In this document: piece by piece, positions 9,178 to 16,703 of the stretch
How the letters are laid out: every line of letters starts with the position of its first letter
Numbering within the stretch: the stretch's first letter is position 1
Assembly (NCBI RefSeq): GCF_002355635.1
Contig: NZ_AP017558.1
Location: 1,860,001 to 1,924,000 of the forward strand
Direction of reading: 5' to 3'
DNA: 64,000 nt
DNA from: Halopenitus persicus
GTDB taxonomy: Archaea > Halobacteriota > Halobacteria > Halobacteriales > Haloferacaceae
The notes under the pieces: model-generated
Databases searched by the model: none
What the model was told of the DNA's origin: nothing
Seen by the model: only the letters and a program-made list of their open reading frames with translations
Program-made: the position numbers and the translations under genes

Positions 9178-9252
9178 GGGCCCTGTCGGATTTGAACCAA
9201 CGCTCAACTCGTTATGAGCGAGTCGCTTTCAGCCGGACTAAGCTAAGGGCCC
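9178..9252 (-). tRNA. tRNA with CAT anticodon (Ile2 or elongator Met)
   Basis: A 75-nt cloverleaf on the minus strand. The acceptor stem GGGCCCT pairs with AGGGCCC, the D stem is GCTT/AAGC, the anticodon stem is ACTCG/CGAGT with loop CTCATAA, and the T arm is GTTGG-TTCAAAT-CCGAC. No intron and no encoded CCA. The CAT anticodon would be Met, or Ile2 with an agmatidine-modified C34. Known haloarchaeal elongator tRNA-Met genes carry an intron and the initiator has a different anticodon stem (GGG/CCC), so Ile2 is a serious option. Confidence 0.88.
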
Positions 9253-9431
9253 TCACAACGGGCTATCCGTCGATGCCTCTTTAGCGTACCGCCTTCGTTC
9301 GACTCGGGGACGGACGACTCGGTGAGCGGACGTCCCGGTGAGCGGACGACTCGGGTCGGGTGTCTCGAAACCGATCTGTCCGGGGTCGTTTCCCGAGCGG
9401 GACGCTCCGTGGGCGACGAAACGGGAGAAGC

Positions 9432-9533
9432 GCCGAAGCCAGGACTCGAACCTGGGACCGCCTCGTGACTGCGACGAACGGGAAAGCCGATCGTCCTAAC
9501 AGCGAGGCGCTCTACCAACTGAGCTACTTCGGC
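9432..9533 (-). tRNA. trnN: tRNA-Asn (GTT) with a 30-nt intron
   Basis: A 102-nt tRNA gene on the minus strand. The exons are 9497-9533 (37 nt) and 9432-9466 (35 nt), giving a 72-nt mature tRNA with acceptor GCCGAAG/CTTCGGC, anticodon stem CCTCG/CGAGG and the loop CTGTTAA that is typical of tRNA-Asn. The intron (9467-9496) sits at the canonical 37/38 position. A bulge-helix-bulge motif is visible: central helix CTGT/GCAG, three-nt bulges TAG and TCA, flanked by CCTCG/CGAGG outside and GACGA/TCGTC inside, with cuts predicted after the second base of each bulge. Confidence 0.93.
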
Positions 9534-9743
9534 TCTACGCGTTCATACTGGTCTCCTTTTGATAGGGCTTTCGTTTTCACCCGACGGCGTCGGTCGGTTC
9601 CACACGTCGCGTCGGTCGGTTTCACGCGTCGCACCGGCGGCTCCCGATCGCCGTGGACCGGGGTATGGAGAGCGCTACGAGTCGATCACCGCGGCCGAGT
9701 CCCGACCGACATCCTTTCACGCCGACCGACTGAAGCGGTCGGT

Positions 9744-11174
9744 ATGAGCGATCCGGAATCCGTTCGGCGGTCGGTCCTCGACCGCATCACCCCCGACCCG
9801 GCGGAGCGGGAGCGTCTCGAGTCGGTCGCGACCCGGCTCGTCGACCGGACGCGGGCGGCCGTCGTCGACCTCGACGCCGACCTGACCGCCGGTCCGGACG
9901 GCGACGTCGACGTGGTCCGCGTCGGGTCGACCGCCCGCGGCACGTGGCTGTCGGGGGACCGGGACATCGACCTCTTCGTTCGGTTTCCGACCGACCTCCC
10001 CCGGGCCGACCTCGAGCGCTACGGGCTGTCGATCGGCCACGCCGTCCTGCCGGACGGTCACGAGGAGTACGCCGAACACCCCTACGTTACGGGCACCCTC
10101 GAGGGATTCGACGTCGATCTCGTCCCGTGTTACGACGTCCCCGACGCCGGGGCGATCCGGTCGGCGGTCGATCGCACCCCGTTTCACGACGCCTACCTCT
10201 CCGAGCGGCTCACCGAGGAACTCGCCGCGGACGTGCTGCTCGCGAAGCGGTTCCTCAAGGGGATCGGCGCATACGGCAGCGACCTCCGAAATCGGGGGTT
10301 TTCGGGGTACCTGACCGAGCTGCTCGTCGTCGAGCACGGCGGGTTCGAGCCGCTTTTGCGGGCCGCCGCCGACTGGCATCCGCCCGTTCGGCTCGACCCC
10401 GAGGACCACGGCACGGCGACCTTCGACGACCCGCTCGTCGTGATCGACCCGACCGACCCGGAGCGGAACGTGGCGGCAGTCTGCTCCGGGCGCAACCTCG
10501 CCCGGTTGCAACACCACGCCCGCGCGTACCTTGCCGACCCGAGCCCGACGCCCTTCTTTCCCCCCGAACGGGAGCCGATATCGGCCGACGCGGTCCGCGA
10601 GCACGTCGACCGACGCGGGACGACCCCGGTCGCGATCGTCCTCCAGCCACCGGCGCTCGTCGACGACCAGCTGTGGCCCCAGCTCCGGAAGTCGCGTGAC
10701 GGGATCGTTCGCGCCCTCGAGGACCGCCAGTTTCCGGTGCTTCGATCGCGGACGATGGTCGAGGGCGATCCGGTCGCCGCGAGCCGCGCACGCGGGACCG
10801 GTCTCTCCGACCCCGGTCGCGCCGTCATCCTCATTGAGCCCCTGCGCGAGTCGCTGCCCGCGGTCGCCGCCCACCGCGGTCCCCCGGTCTCGGTGCGGGA
10901 ACACGCCGAGGGCTTCTACGACGCCTACGCCGACGACGGGGACCCGCATACCTACGGCCCGTTCCTCGACGGCGACCGCTACGTCGTCGAGCGGGAGCGA
11001 GCGGTCACGAGCGCGGCCGCGTTCCTCGCCGAGGGCGATCTCTCCGACGTCGGGCTCGGCGCACAGCTCACCGACGCGATCGCGGACCGTGAGGTGCTCG
11101 TCGGCGACGACGTCGCGTCGCTGGCGGACGGGTTCGGCAGACAGCTTCGCTCCTACTTCGAGCCGCGGCCGTGA
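9744..11174 (+). CDS. cca: CCA-adding tRNA nucleotidyltransferase (archaeal, class I)
   Basis: This enzyme adds or repairs the 3' CCA of tRNAs without a nucleic acid template; it is needed here because the nearby tRNA genes do not encode CCA. The 476-aa protein has the class I nucleotidyltransferase head: VRVGSTARGTWLSGDRDIDLFVRF (about residues 52-75), where GS and the DxD pair bind NTP and metal, then a third carboxylate in DVDLVPCY. The central domain includes KRFLKGIGAYGSDLRNRGFSGYL. The start MSDPESVRRSVLDRI at 9744 is chosen because upstream residues overlap the tRNA-Asn region and are not family-like. Confidence 0.96.
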   Translation: MSDPESVRRSVLDRITPDPAERERLESVATRLVDRTRAAVVDLDADLTAGPDGDVDVVRVGSTARGTWLSGDRDIDLFVRFPTDLPRADLERYGLSIGHAVLPDGHEEYAEHPYVTGTLEGFDVDLVPCYDVPDAGAIRSAVDRTPFHDAYLSERLTEELAADVLLAKRFLKGIGAYGSDLRNRGFSGYLTELLVVEHGGFEPLLRAAADWHPPVRLDPEDHGTATFDDPLVVIDPTDPERNVAAVCSGRNLARLQHHARAYLADPSPTPFFPPEREPISADAVREHVDRRGTTPVAIVLQPPALVDDQLWPQLRKSRDGIVRALEDRQFPVLRSRTMVEGDPVAASRARGTGLSDPGRAVILIEPLRESLPAVAAHRGPPVSVREHAEGFYDAYADDGDPHTYGPFLDGDRYVVERERAVTSAAAFLAEGDLSDVGLGAQLTDAIADREVLVGDDVASLADGFGRQLRSYFEPRP

Positions 11175-11244
11175 CGTGCGGTGGGGCCGTGGAGCCGACT
11201 GGTCGGGGACTAAGCCATTCGGGTCAGCGGTCGAAAGCCGATCG

Positions 11245-12249
11245 TCAGCGGTCGAACTGTGACTCGACGTCGTTGATGAGCACGCGTGTCGACCCGTTGA
11301 GATCGCCCTCCGGTTCGACCGGCTCGCGGCCGTCGAACGTCTCGTGGACCATCCCGACGCCCTCGGCGAGGGTGTCGAGCCCGTAGCCCCCCTCGAGCAC
11401 GAACCCGAGGGCCGCGCCGATCCGGTCCGCGATGTCGCGAACCCGGTCGGTGAGCAGCGCGTATCCCTCCGAGGAGACCCGCATCCGGGAGATGGGGTCG
11501 TGGCGGTGGGCGTCGAACCCGGCCGAGACGAGCAGGAGGTCGGGGTCGTACGCCGCGAGCATCGGGTCGAGCACCTCATCGAGCACCGTACAGTACTCCA
11601 CGTCGCCCGCGCCGGCGGAGAGCGGAACGTTCACCGTGGTTCCCTCGCCGTCGCCGGTTCCCGTCTCGTCGATCTCGCCCGTGCCCGGATACAGCCCCTG
11701 TTCGTGGATCGAGGCGTAGAAGACGTCGCCGCGGTCGTAAAAGATGTCCTGCGTTCCGTTGCCGTGGTGGACGTCCCAGTCGAAGATCGCGACCCGGTCG
11801 GCGAGCCCCCCGTCGATCACCGTCTGTGCGGCGACGGCGGCGTTGTTGACGAAACAGAATCCCATCGCGTCGTCCGTCACGGCGTGGTGGCCCGGCGGGC
11901 GGCCGACCGCGAACGGGGTCTCCCGACCGCTCGCGCCCGCGATCGCCTCCCGCGCCGCCCACTGGGCGAGTCCCGCCGAGGCGAGCGCGGCGTCCCACGT
12001 CTTCTCGCAGGCGACCGTGTCGGGGTCCCAGTTTCCGCCGCCGTCGGCACAGAACGCCTCGACGTCGTCGACGTAGTCCTCGTCGTGGACCGCGGCTACC
12101 GCCGATCGGGTCGCCGGGGTCGCCTCGTGGTAGGCGACGCCGTGGCGTTGCCGGAGTCCCTTGCGGATCGCCCGGAGCCGGTCCGGGGTCTCCGGGTGCC
12201 GCTCGCCGGTGTCGTGTTCCAGACAGATCTCGGAGTAGCCGAACTGCAT
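11245..12249 (-). CDS. Histone deacetylase / acetylpolyamine aminohydrolase family protein
   Basis: Zn-dependent class II-type deacetylase homologue, 334 aa. The active site is intact: GRPPGHHA with the tandem catalytic His pair, then IFDWDVHHGNGTQ carrying the Asp and His zinc ligands, and later SAGFDAHRHDPI with the third ligand. It is known in haloarchaea as a histone deacetylase-like (HdaI type) protein; the true substrate, acetyl-lysine on proteins or acetylpolyamine, is open. It starts 1 bp after the histone stop codon, so the two are almost surely co-transcribed. The start MQFGYSEICLEHD at 12249 was preferred to an upstream ATG inside the histone gene. Confidence 0.92.
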   Translation of the reverse strand: MQFGYSEICLEHDTGERHPETPDRLRAIRKGLRQRHGVAYHEATPATRSAVAAVHDEDYVDDVEAFCADGGGNWDPDTVACEKTWDAALASAGLAQWAAREAIAGASGRETPFAVGRPPGHHAVTDDAMGFCFVNNAAVAAQTVIDGGLADRVAIFDWDVHHGNGTQDIFYDRGDVFYASIHEQGLYPGTGEIDETGTGDGEGTTVNVPLSAGAGDVEYCTVLDEVLDPMLAAYDPDLLLVSAGFDAHRHDPISRMRVSSEGYALLTDRVRDIADRIGAALGFVLEGGYGLDTLAEGVGMVHETFDGREPVEPEGDLNGSTRVLINDVESQFDR

Positions 12250-12250
12250 A

Positions 12251-12682
12251 TTAGTTGAACAGGGTGAAGTAGGTCTCGATGTCCTCGGCCTGGATCGTCC
12301 GTCGATCCGCGTGCCGCGCCAGCGTGGCCGCCGCACTCGCCACGTTGTCGGCGTAATCCTCGAGGACGTCGGCCAGCGCGATCCGCGCGTCCATCCCGAC
12401 GCGATAGCGGTCGTCGATCCGGGACCGTGCGATCCGGTCGACCGGAGCGACCGGGAGCGTGAGCGTCCCCCGGTCGACGACCTGTTCGACGTCGAAATCC
12501 GCGGCCATCAGCGTCTTCCGACCGTCCGCCGTTGCGCGCTCGGCGGCGTCCGTGGCTAGCGTCGCGCCGTGGTCCTGGACGCGTCGCGCGAGCGCCTCCG
12601 CCGCGTCAGCGCTGACCCTGAGGTCGCCGGCGTTCCGCCGGATGATCTGGTCGACCGGGGCGAACGGCAACTCGACACTCAT
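12251..12682 (-). CDS. hstA: Archaeal histone doublet
   Basis: A 143-aa protein made of two histone folds end to end. Fold 1 begins LPFAPVDQIIRRNAGDLRVS and fold 2 begins LPVAPVDRIARSRIDDRYRVG, each followed by the long central helix and a short third helix (ADGRKTLMAADF; ADRRTIQAEDI). This is the haloarchaeal form, which builds a dimer-like unit in one chain. It is acidic for a histone, as in other haloarchaea, where these proteins act more as regulators than as packaging proteins. The gene lies between the RPA-like gene and the deacetylase gene, all on the same strand. Confidence 0.95.
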   Translation of the reverse strand: MSVELPFAPVDQIIRRNAGDLRVSADAAEALARRVQDHGATLATDAAERATADGRKTLMAADFDVEQVVDRGTLTLPVAPVDRIARSRIDDRYRVGMDARIALADVLEDYADNVASAAATLARHADRRTIQAEDIETYFTLFN

Positions 12683-12842
12683 ACACACACTCGGGTCCGT
12701 CCGCCGTATAACGCTTTCCGTTACCCGCCGTCTCCGTTTTCGTTAGGTGCTGTCCGGGGCGTGCGTGCCGTCATTCGCGTGGTCCTTCGGGCGGACCCCG
12801 GCCCGCGGAGTCGTGGGCCCTGGGTGGCGGGCCGACGACCAC

Positions 12843-14354
12843 CTAGAAGACGTCCTCGGCGTCGATCCGACCGTCGCGTTCGGGACCGCGGACCGTCACT
12901 TCCTCGCCGAGCCGCAGCGTCTCGTCGGTCCGAACGCTCCTCGTTCGCTCCCCGTCGTCCAGCACGACCGGATTCCCGGCCTGGACGACCGTCCCGGTGA
13001 ACTCGGCGGTCGCCTCCGTCGCGTTGCCGGTCGTCGCTTCGTCGGTCCCGGCCGACTCGGAGGCGTCGGCCGTGGCGGCCGCCGCAGCCGCCGGCCCGCC
13101 GTCGGACTGCGCGCGCGCGCCTTCGGTCGCGCCGTCGGCGCCGTTGGCGAACGCATCGAGCCCCTCGCTTTCGGGCCGCTTCTCTGCCGACTCGGTCGGG
13201 TCATCGGCCGTCGACCCCTCTGACCGGCGTCCGTCGGTCGCGTTGCCGGTCTCGAGCACGCTGACGGTCGACCGCCAGTTGGCCGACGCCTCGAGGTCGT
13301 CCTGCCAACCGTCGCTGATCTCGACGTCGGTGAACAGGACTTCGTCGGCCAGCTCGATCCCGGCGTCGGCCTTCTCGCCCCACAGCGCCACCCGGATCTC
13401 GCCGGTGTCGTCCCTGATGCGGACGTTTCGGACCTGCCCCTCCGAGCCGTCGTCGCGGTCGAAGGTCCGCTTGGGGTCCGTCTCGATCACGCCGCCGGCC
13501 AGATCGACCGTCTCCCCGATCTCCAGGTCGGCGATGTCGGTCGTCTCCGGGACGTATTCGACCGTCTCGTCGACGCGTTCGATCGAGCCGCGATTTCCGA
13601 CGTGTAACTCGAGGTCGTCGTCCCGCTCGCGGACGTAACCGTCCACGACCTCGACGACCTCGCCCGCCTCGAACTCCTCCGCGAGGTCGGCCCGGTCGTC
13701 CCACATCGTCACGCGGACGCGACCGGTCTCGTCGCCGAGAGTGAGGTTCGCGACCCGTCCCTCGGTGCCGTCGTCCCGGGAGAACGTTCGGACGTCGCCG
13801 GCCTCGAGCACCGTTCCGACGAGCGTGACGTCCGAGGCACCGAGCGTCAGGTCCTCGACGCGGTAGGCGTCAAGGAGCTGCACGTCGACCTCCGCGTCCG
13901 CGTCGGGCTCGACCTTGTTCGCGCTCACCTCGAGGCCGTTGTAGCCCTCCTTCGGGCGCCCCATCACGCGCAACACGTCGCCGGTTTCCAGTTCCTCGGC
14001 GGCGCCGGTCGCCATCTCGTCCCAGAGGGCGACCCTGACCGATCCGGACTCGTCGGCGATCTCGACGTTACAGACGCGCCCCTCCTCCCGGTCGTCGTCA
14101 TCGTCGCGCTCGAAGGTCCGGACCTCGCCGATCGAGGTGACCTTCCCGAGGAACTTCACGTCGTCCATCCCCGGCTCGATGTCCGCGATCGTCTCGACCT
14201 CCTCGTCGCGGAGCTCGTGGGCGATGAGCATCGCGGCCGTCTCCTCGTCCGCGAGCCCGCCCATCTGTTCGACCTTGTCCTCGACCGCCGCCTCGAACGC
14301 GTCGAACTCGACGTCGGTCTCGAGGTCCTCGTAGACGTCCTCGATCACACCCAT
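12843..14354 (-). CDS. rpa2: Replication factor A (RPA-like ssDNA-binding protein)
   Basis: A 503-aa single-stranded DNA-binding protein. After an N-terminal helical region (residues 1-60) come three OB folds with the same pattern: FLGKVTSIGEVRTFER...RVALWDEMA; LVGTVLEAGDVRTFSR...RVTMWDDRA; and LAGGVIETDPKRTFDR...RVALWGEKA. A low-complexity Ser/Ala/Glu/Gly linker (about residues 355-440) leads to a short C-terminal OB-like segment. No zinc finger is seen. The position beside the histone and deacetylase genes matches the RPA2-type gene of Haloferax (from memory). It protects ssDNA in replication and repair. Confidence 0.9.
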   Translation of the reverse strand: MGVIEDVYEDLETDVEFDAFEAAVEDKVEQMGGLADEETAAMLIAHELRDEEVETIADIEPGMDDVKFLGKVTSIGEVRTFERDDDDDREEGRVCNVEIADESGSVRVALWDEMATGAAEELETGDVLRVMGRPKEGYNGLEVSANKVEPDADAEVDVQLLDAYRVEDLTLGASDVTLVGTVLEAGDVRTFSRDDGTEGRVANLTLGDETGRVRVTMWDDRADLAEEFEAGEVVEVVDGYVRERDDDLELHVGNRGSIERVDETVEYVPETTDIADLEIGETVDLAGGVIETDPKRTFDRDDGSEGQVRNVRIRDDTGEIRVALWGEKADAGIELADEVLFTDVEISDGWQDDLEASANWRSTVSVLETGNATDGRRSEGSTADDPTESAEKRPESEGLDAFANGADGATEGARAQSDGGPAAAAAATADASESAGTDEATTGNATEATAEFTGTVVQAGNPVVLDDGERTRSVRTDETLRLGEEVTVRGPERDGRIDAEDVF

Positions 14355-14493
14355 AGTCGTACCTCACGGAACGGTGACTCGGCGGTTAAGCGTTGTCCTT
14401 GTCCCGATACCCCGGCCGAGCCGGTCGCATTCGCAACCGACTGCCGTCGTTCGATCCGTCCGGTCAGACGCCCCGGATCGATGGTCGTCCTCG

Positions 14494-14655
14494 GCGTCCG
14501 CTCTCCCGTGCTCGTCTCCGGTGGCCGCCCTCCCGTGCTCGTCTCCGGCGTCCGCTCTCCCGTGCTCGTCTCCGATGGCTGCCCTCCCGTGCTCGTCTCC
14601 GATGGCCGCCCTCCCGTGCTCGTCTCCGATGGCCGCCCTCCCGTGCTCGTCTCCG
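14494..14655. repeat. 27-bp tandem array (6 copies) in a 535-bp intergenic gap
   Basis: Six head-to-tail copies of a 27-bp unit with the constant core CTCCCGTGCTCGTCTCCG and a more variable 9-bp part. There are no spacers, so it is not a CRISPR. The array fills the gap between the RPA gene and the first tnpB element. The unit is nine codons long, so several reading frames stay open on both strands; one minus-strand frame (14345-14710) would encode a repeat of Thr/Ser/Gly/Glu residues. I see no start signal or folded domain and do not call a gene. Confidence 0.9.
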
Positions 14656-14888
14656 ATGGCTGTTCGGATACGGTCGTCTCCGGTGTCCGTTTGGATCGCC
14701 GCTCGGTCATCACTCACCGATGGTGGCGGTATCGCATAAAAATGGTCGCACCGGTCGTCGAGTCCGTCGGGTAGTACGGATCGTTTACAGAATGCAAGGA
14801 GAATGCCCCGGGGCTTGACCCCGGGGTTGAATCCGACAACTCCTGATACAAGCCATTAAGTCGAAACACCCATAACCAAGAGACAGCG

Positions 14889-16115
14889 ATGGAGTACAGT
14901 CACCGCTACCCAGCATACCCGACACAACAGGTAGCGGCTGAACTGGAATACCACATCGACATTCATCGCCAAGCGTACAACTACACCCTGTACGAGTATG
15001 AAAACGTGGACGCCGACGACATCGGCTCCGCGTACAAACACCACTCCCGACTCCCCGGCTGGAAAGACCAGTTCCCCATCTTCTCAGAGGTTAACTCGAA
15101 AGCTCTGCAACGAACCGTCACACGGTTCTACCAGAACCTCGACGCCCTCTCCGAGCAGAAACAGAACGGTCGCAAGGTCGGGAACCTCAAGTGGAAGTCG
15201 CCACGGGAGTTCCAGAGTATGACGTTTTCACAGTCCGGCTTCGAACTCAAAAACACGAGTGGCCGACGCGCGACACTCTGGCTCTCCAAAATCGGAGACA
15301 TCAAAATCCGCTACCACCGCGAAATCCCAGATACAGCGGACATCAAAGAGGCCACTGTCAAGAAGGAGACGACTGGTGAATGGTTTGTCTCCTTCGGCCT
15401 CGAAACCGACGACGCTGACTTACCCGAGAAACCCGACGTGAACTCGCTTAACACGAGTAACAGCGTCGGAATCGACCTCGGCATCCTCAACTACATCCAC
15501 ACCAGCGATGGCAAAACCGTAGATTGGCTCGACCTCAAAGACGAATACGACCGACTCAGACGCGAACAACGGAAGTTGTCGCGGAAGGAGAAAGGGTCAA
15601 ACAACTACGAGAAGCAACGCCGGAAAGTGGCGAAGGTCAAGCGTCACATCAAGCGGAAGGTGCTGGACTACCAGCACAAGATAACGACGTGCCTTGTCCG
15701 CGAATACGACGCTGTATTCGTGGAAGACCTGAACGTGAAGGGGATGCTCGAACAGTCGCATAACGCCCGGAACAAGCAGGACGCGGCGTGGCGACAGTTC
15801 ATCACGCTCCTCGAATACAAGGCCGACCTGTATGGATGTCACGTCAAACAGGTCGAAGCGCGAGGCACCACGAAAGAGTGCGCGTCGTGTGGTGTGGAGA
15901 CGGCGAAGCCTATCTGGGTCAGGGAACACTCCTGTCCGAGTTGTGGCCTTGAATGTGACCGTGATGCGAATGCAGCGATGAATGTCCTACAACGTGGTTT
16001 TGCTGAACTAGGGCTGGGATGGCCCGAATCAACGCCTGTGGAGACTGCGCTCCCTACGGACACCAGTTCGGTGTCTGCAAAGCGCGTCGTGGAAACGGGA
16101 AGCCTCGGGGCTTGA
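14889..16115 (+). CDS. tnpB: TnpB, RNA-guided nuclease (element A)
   Basis: A 408-aa TnpB, the transposon-encoded RuvC-type nuclease related to Cas12 that uses an RNA made from the element's right end. The RuvC residues appear intact: Asp196 (VGIDLGILNYI), Glu279 (VFVEDLNVKGML) and Asp357/Asp359 (CDRDANAAMNVL). A zinc-finger insert lies between them with Cys331, Cys334, Cys349 and Cys352. The N-terminal half has the wedge/REC-like region ending KWKSPREFQSMTFSQSGFEL. The length is full and no frameshift is seen. The TGA stop falls in the loop of the right-end hairpin. TnpB family activity is known; activity of this copy is inferred. Confidence 0.93.
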   Translation: MEYSHRYPAYPTQQVAAELEYHIDIHRQAYNYTLYEYENVDADDIGSAYKHHSRLPGWKDQFPIFSEVNSKALQRTVTRFYQNLDALSEQKQNGRKVGNLKWKSPREFQSMTFSQSGFELKNTSGRRATLWLSKIGDIKIRYHREIPDTADIKEATVKKETTGEWFVSFGLETDDADLPEKPDVNSLNTSNSVGIDLGILNYIHTSDGKTVDWLDLKDEYDRLRREQRKLSRKEKGSNNYEKQRRKVAKVKRHIKRKVLDYQHKITTCLVREYDAVFVEDLNVKGMLEQSHNARNKQDAAWRQFITLLEYKADLYGCHVKQVEARGTTKECASCGVETAKPIWVREHSCPSCGLECDRDANAAMNVLQRGFAELGLGWPESTPVETALPTDTSSVSAKRVVETGSLGA

Positions 16116-16131
16116 CCCCGAGGTGATTCAC
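16033..16131 (+). ncRNA. Predicted reRNA (omega-RNA) scaffold of element A
   Basis: The last about 80 nt of tnpB and the right end form a probable guide-RNA scaffold. It contains a small stem GACACC/GGTGTC (about 16060-16075) and the terminal hairpin at 16103-16123. The block at 16033-16102 is nearly the same as 17851-17920 in element B although the proteins differ much more. By analogy with characterised TnpB systems, the guide would be the sequence just past the right end. Confidence 0.5.
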
Positions 16132-16141
16132 CCGAGGCGGT

Positions 16142-16324
16142 TCACGCGTACGGGTCCCAGCCACAGACGCGGCACTCGCTCGCCGACTCCTCGTGAAGGC
16201 CGCCACACTCGGGACACTGCTTCTTGTTATACGATCGCTCCCAGCGTACGATCTCGGTCTCGTGACCGCGGTCCTCGAGGAATTCGTCGAACAGACCGTC
16301 GCTCGTGCTGGGTGCTGACGACAT
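16142..16324 (-). CDS. Small zinc-finger protein (HVO_0416-like)
   Basis: A 60-aa haloarchaeal protein ending in a zinc ribbon: CPECGGLHEESASECRVCGW, that is Cys-x2-Cys, then 12 residues, then Cys-x2-Cys. The N-terminal half (MSSAPSTSDGLFDEFLEDRG) is acidic. From memory it resembles the HVO_0416 family of small zinc-finger proteins, whose role is unknown. It sits between the two tnpB elements with its stop 11 bp from the end of element A, and its codon use is like the chromosome, so it looks like a native gene flanked by insertions. Confidence 0.75.
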   Translation of the reverse strand: MSSAPSTSDGLFDEFLEDRGHETEIVRWERSYNKKQCPECGGLHEESASECRVCGWDPYA

Positions 16325-16325
16325 A

Positions 16326-16344
16326 CACGGTATGGTATACCGTG
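16326..16344. promoter_or_regulatory. Perfect inverted repeat at the start of the small zinc-finger gene
   Basis: CACGGTAT-GGT-ATACCGTG, two 8-bp arms with a 3-bp spacer, begins 1 bp before the start codon at 16322-16324. An AT-rich box (AAAAAGCTAAAG on the minus strand) lies about 25-35 bp upstream of the start, so the palindrome covers the region between TATA and the start, a usual place for a repressor site. Confidence 0.5.
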
Positions 16345-16550
16345 ACAGTACTTTAGCTTTTTGCAGGCGCTAAGCCCCCGTCCTCAAGGAGCGACCGGAG
16401 GGAGCGAGTAGGTTGGGGGTACAGCGTCCCCGTGCGAACGAATCGCTCCGCGATTCGTCAACGCCGTCATCGTCTTTCATACGCCCGCTTGTTGCTGGCC
16501 CACAGGCCCACGCTCCGACACACTTATGTTTAAATAATGTCTACACATCG

Positions 16551-16694
16551 ATGATGGATAGGCACGAAATCGAAGGCCACGAAGTCATCGAGGGAGAGGT
16601 GAAACCCACCGGCAACGGCGCACACGTCCTCGTCCCGAAACGGTGGCGTGGCGCAGACGTGAAAATCGTTCGAACGTCCGACCCCGACGAGTAA
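16551..16694 (+). CDS. DUF2080-type transposon-encoded small protein
   Basis: A 47-aa protein, MMDRHEIEGHEVIEGEVKP followed by TGNGAHVLVPKRWRGADVKI. The compact GxGxHVxVPxxWxGxxVxIV pattern is a small beta-rich fold like that of DUF2080 proteins, which in haloarchaea often lie just before tnpB in IS elements. It ends 9 bp before the tnpB start, so the pair is one transcript. The AbrB-like look suggests DNA binding, possibly control of tnpB, but this is inference. Element A has no such gene. ATGs at 16551 and 16554 are both possible. Confidence 0.75.
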   Translation: MMDRHEIEGHEVIEGEVKPTGNGAHVLVPKRWRGADVKIVRTSDPDE

Positions 16695-16703
16695 CACGAC
16701 ACG

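Larger units (their letters stand above)
14795..16131 (+). mobile_element. IS200/IS605 (IS1341)-type element A: tnpB only
   Basis: The element has one gene, tnpB, and no tnpA transposase, so it needs a transposase elsewhere to move. Both ends carry an 8-bp perfect hairpin with loop CTTGA: left at 14806-14826 (CCCCGGGG arms), right at 16103-16123 (CCTCGGGG and CCCCGAGG arms). The right end finishes near TTCAC at 16127-16131, as does element B. The interior is richer in A/T than the flanks and uses different codons, which marks it as acquired. Exact ends are estimates. Confidence 0.8.

Noticed and set aside
14345-14710. Protein of Thr/Ser/Gly/Glu repeats in the 27-bp array
   Set aside because: All frames are open because the unit is nine codons long. 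No promoter, ribosome site or folded segment supports it.
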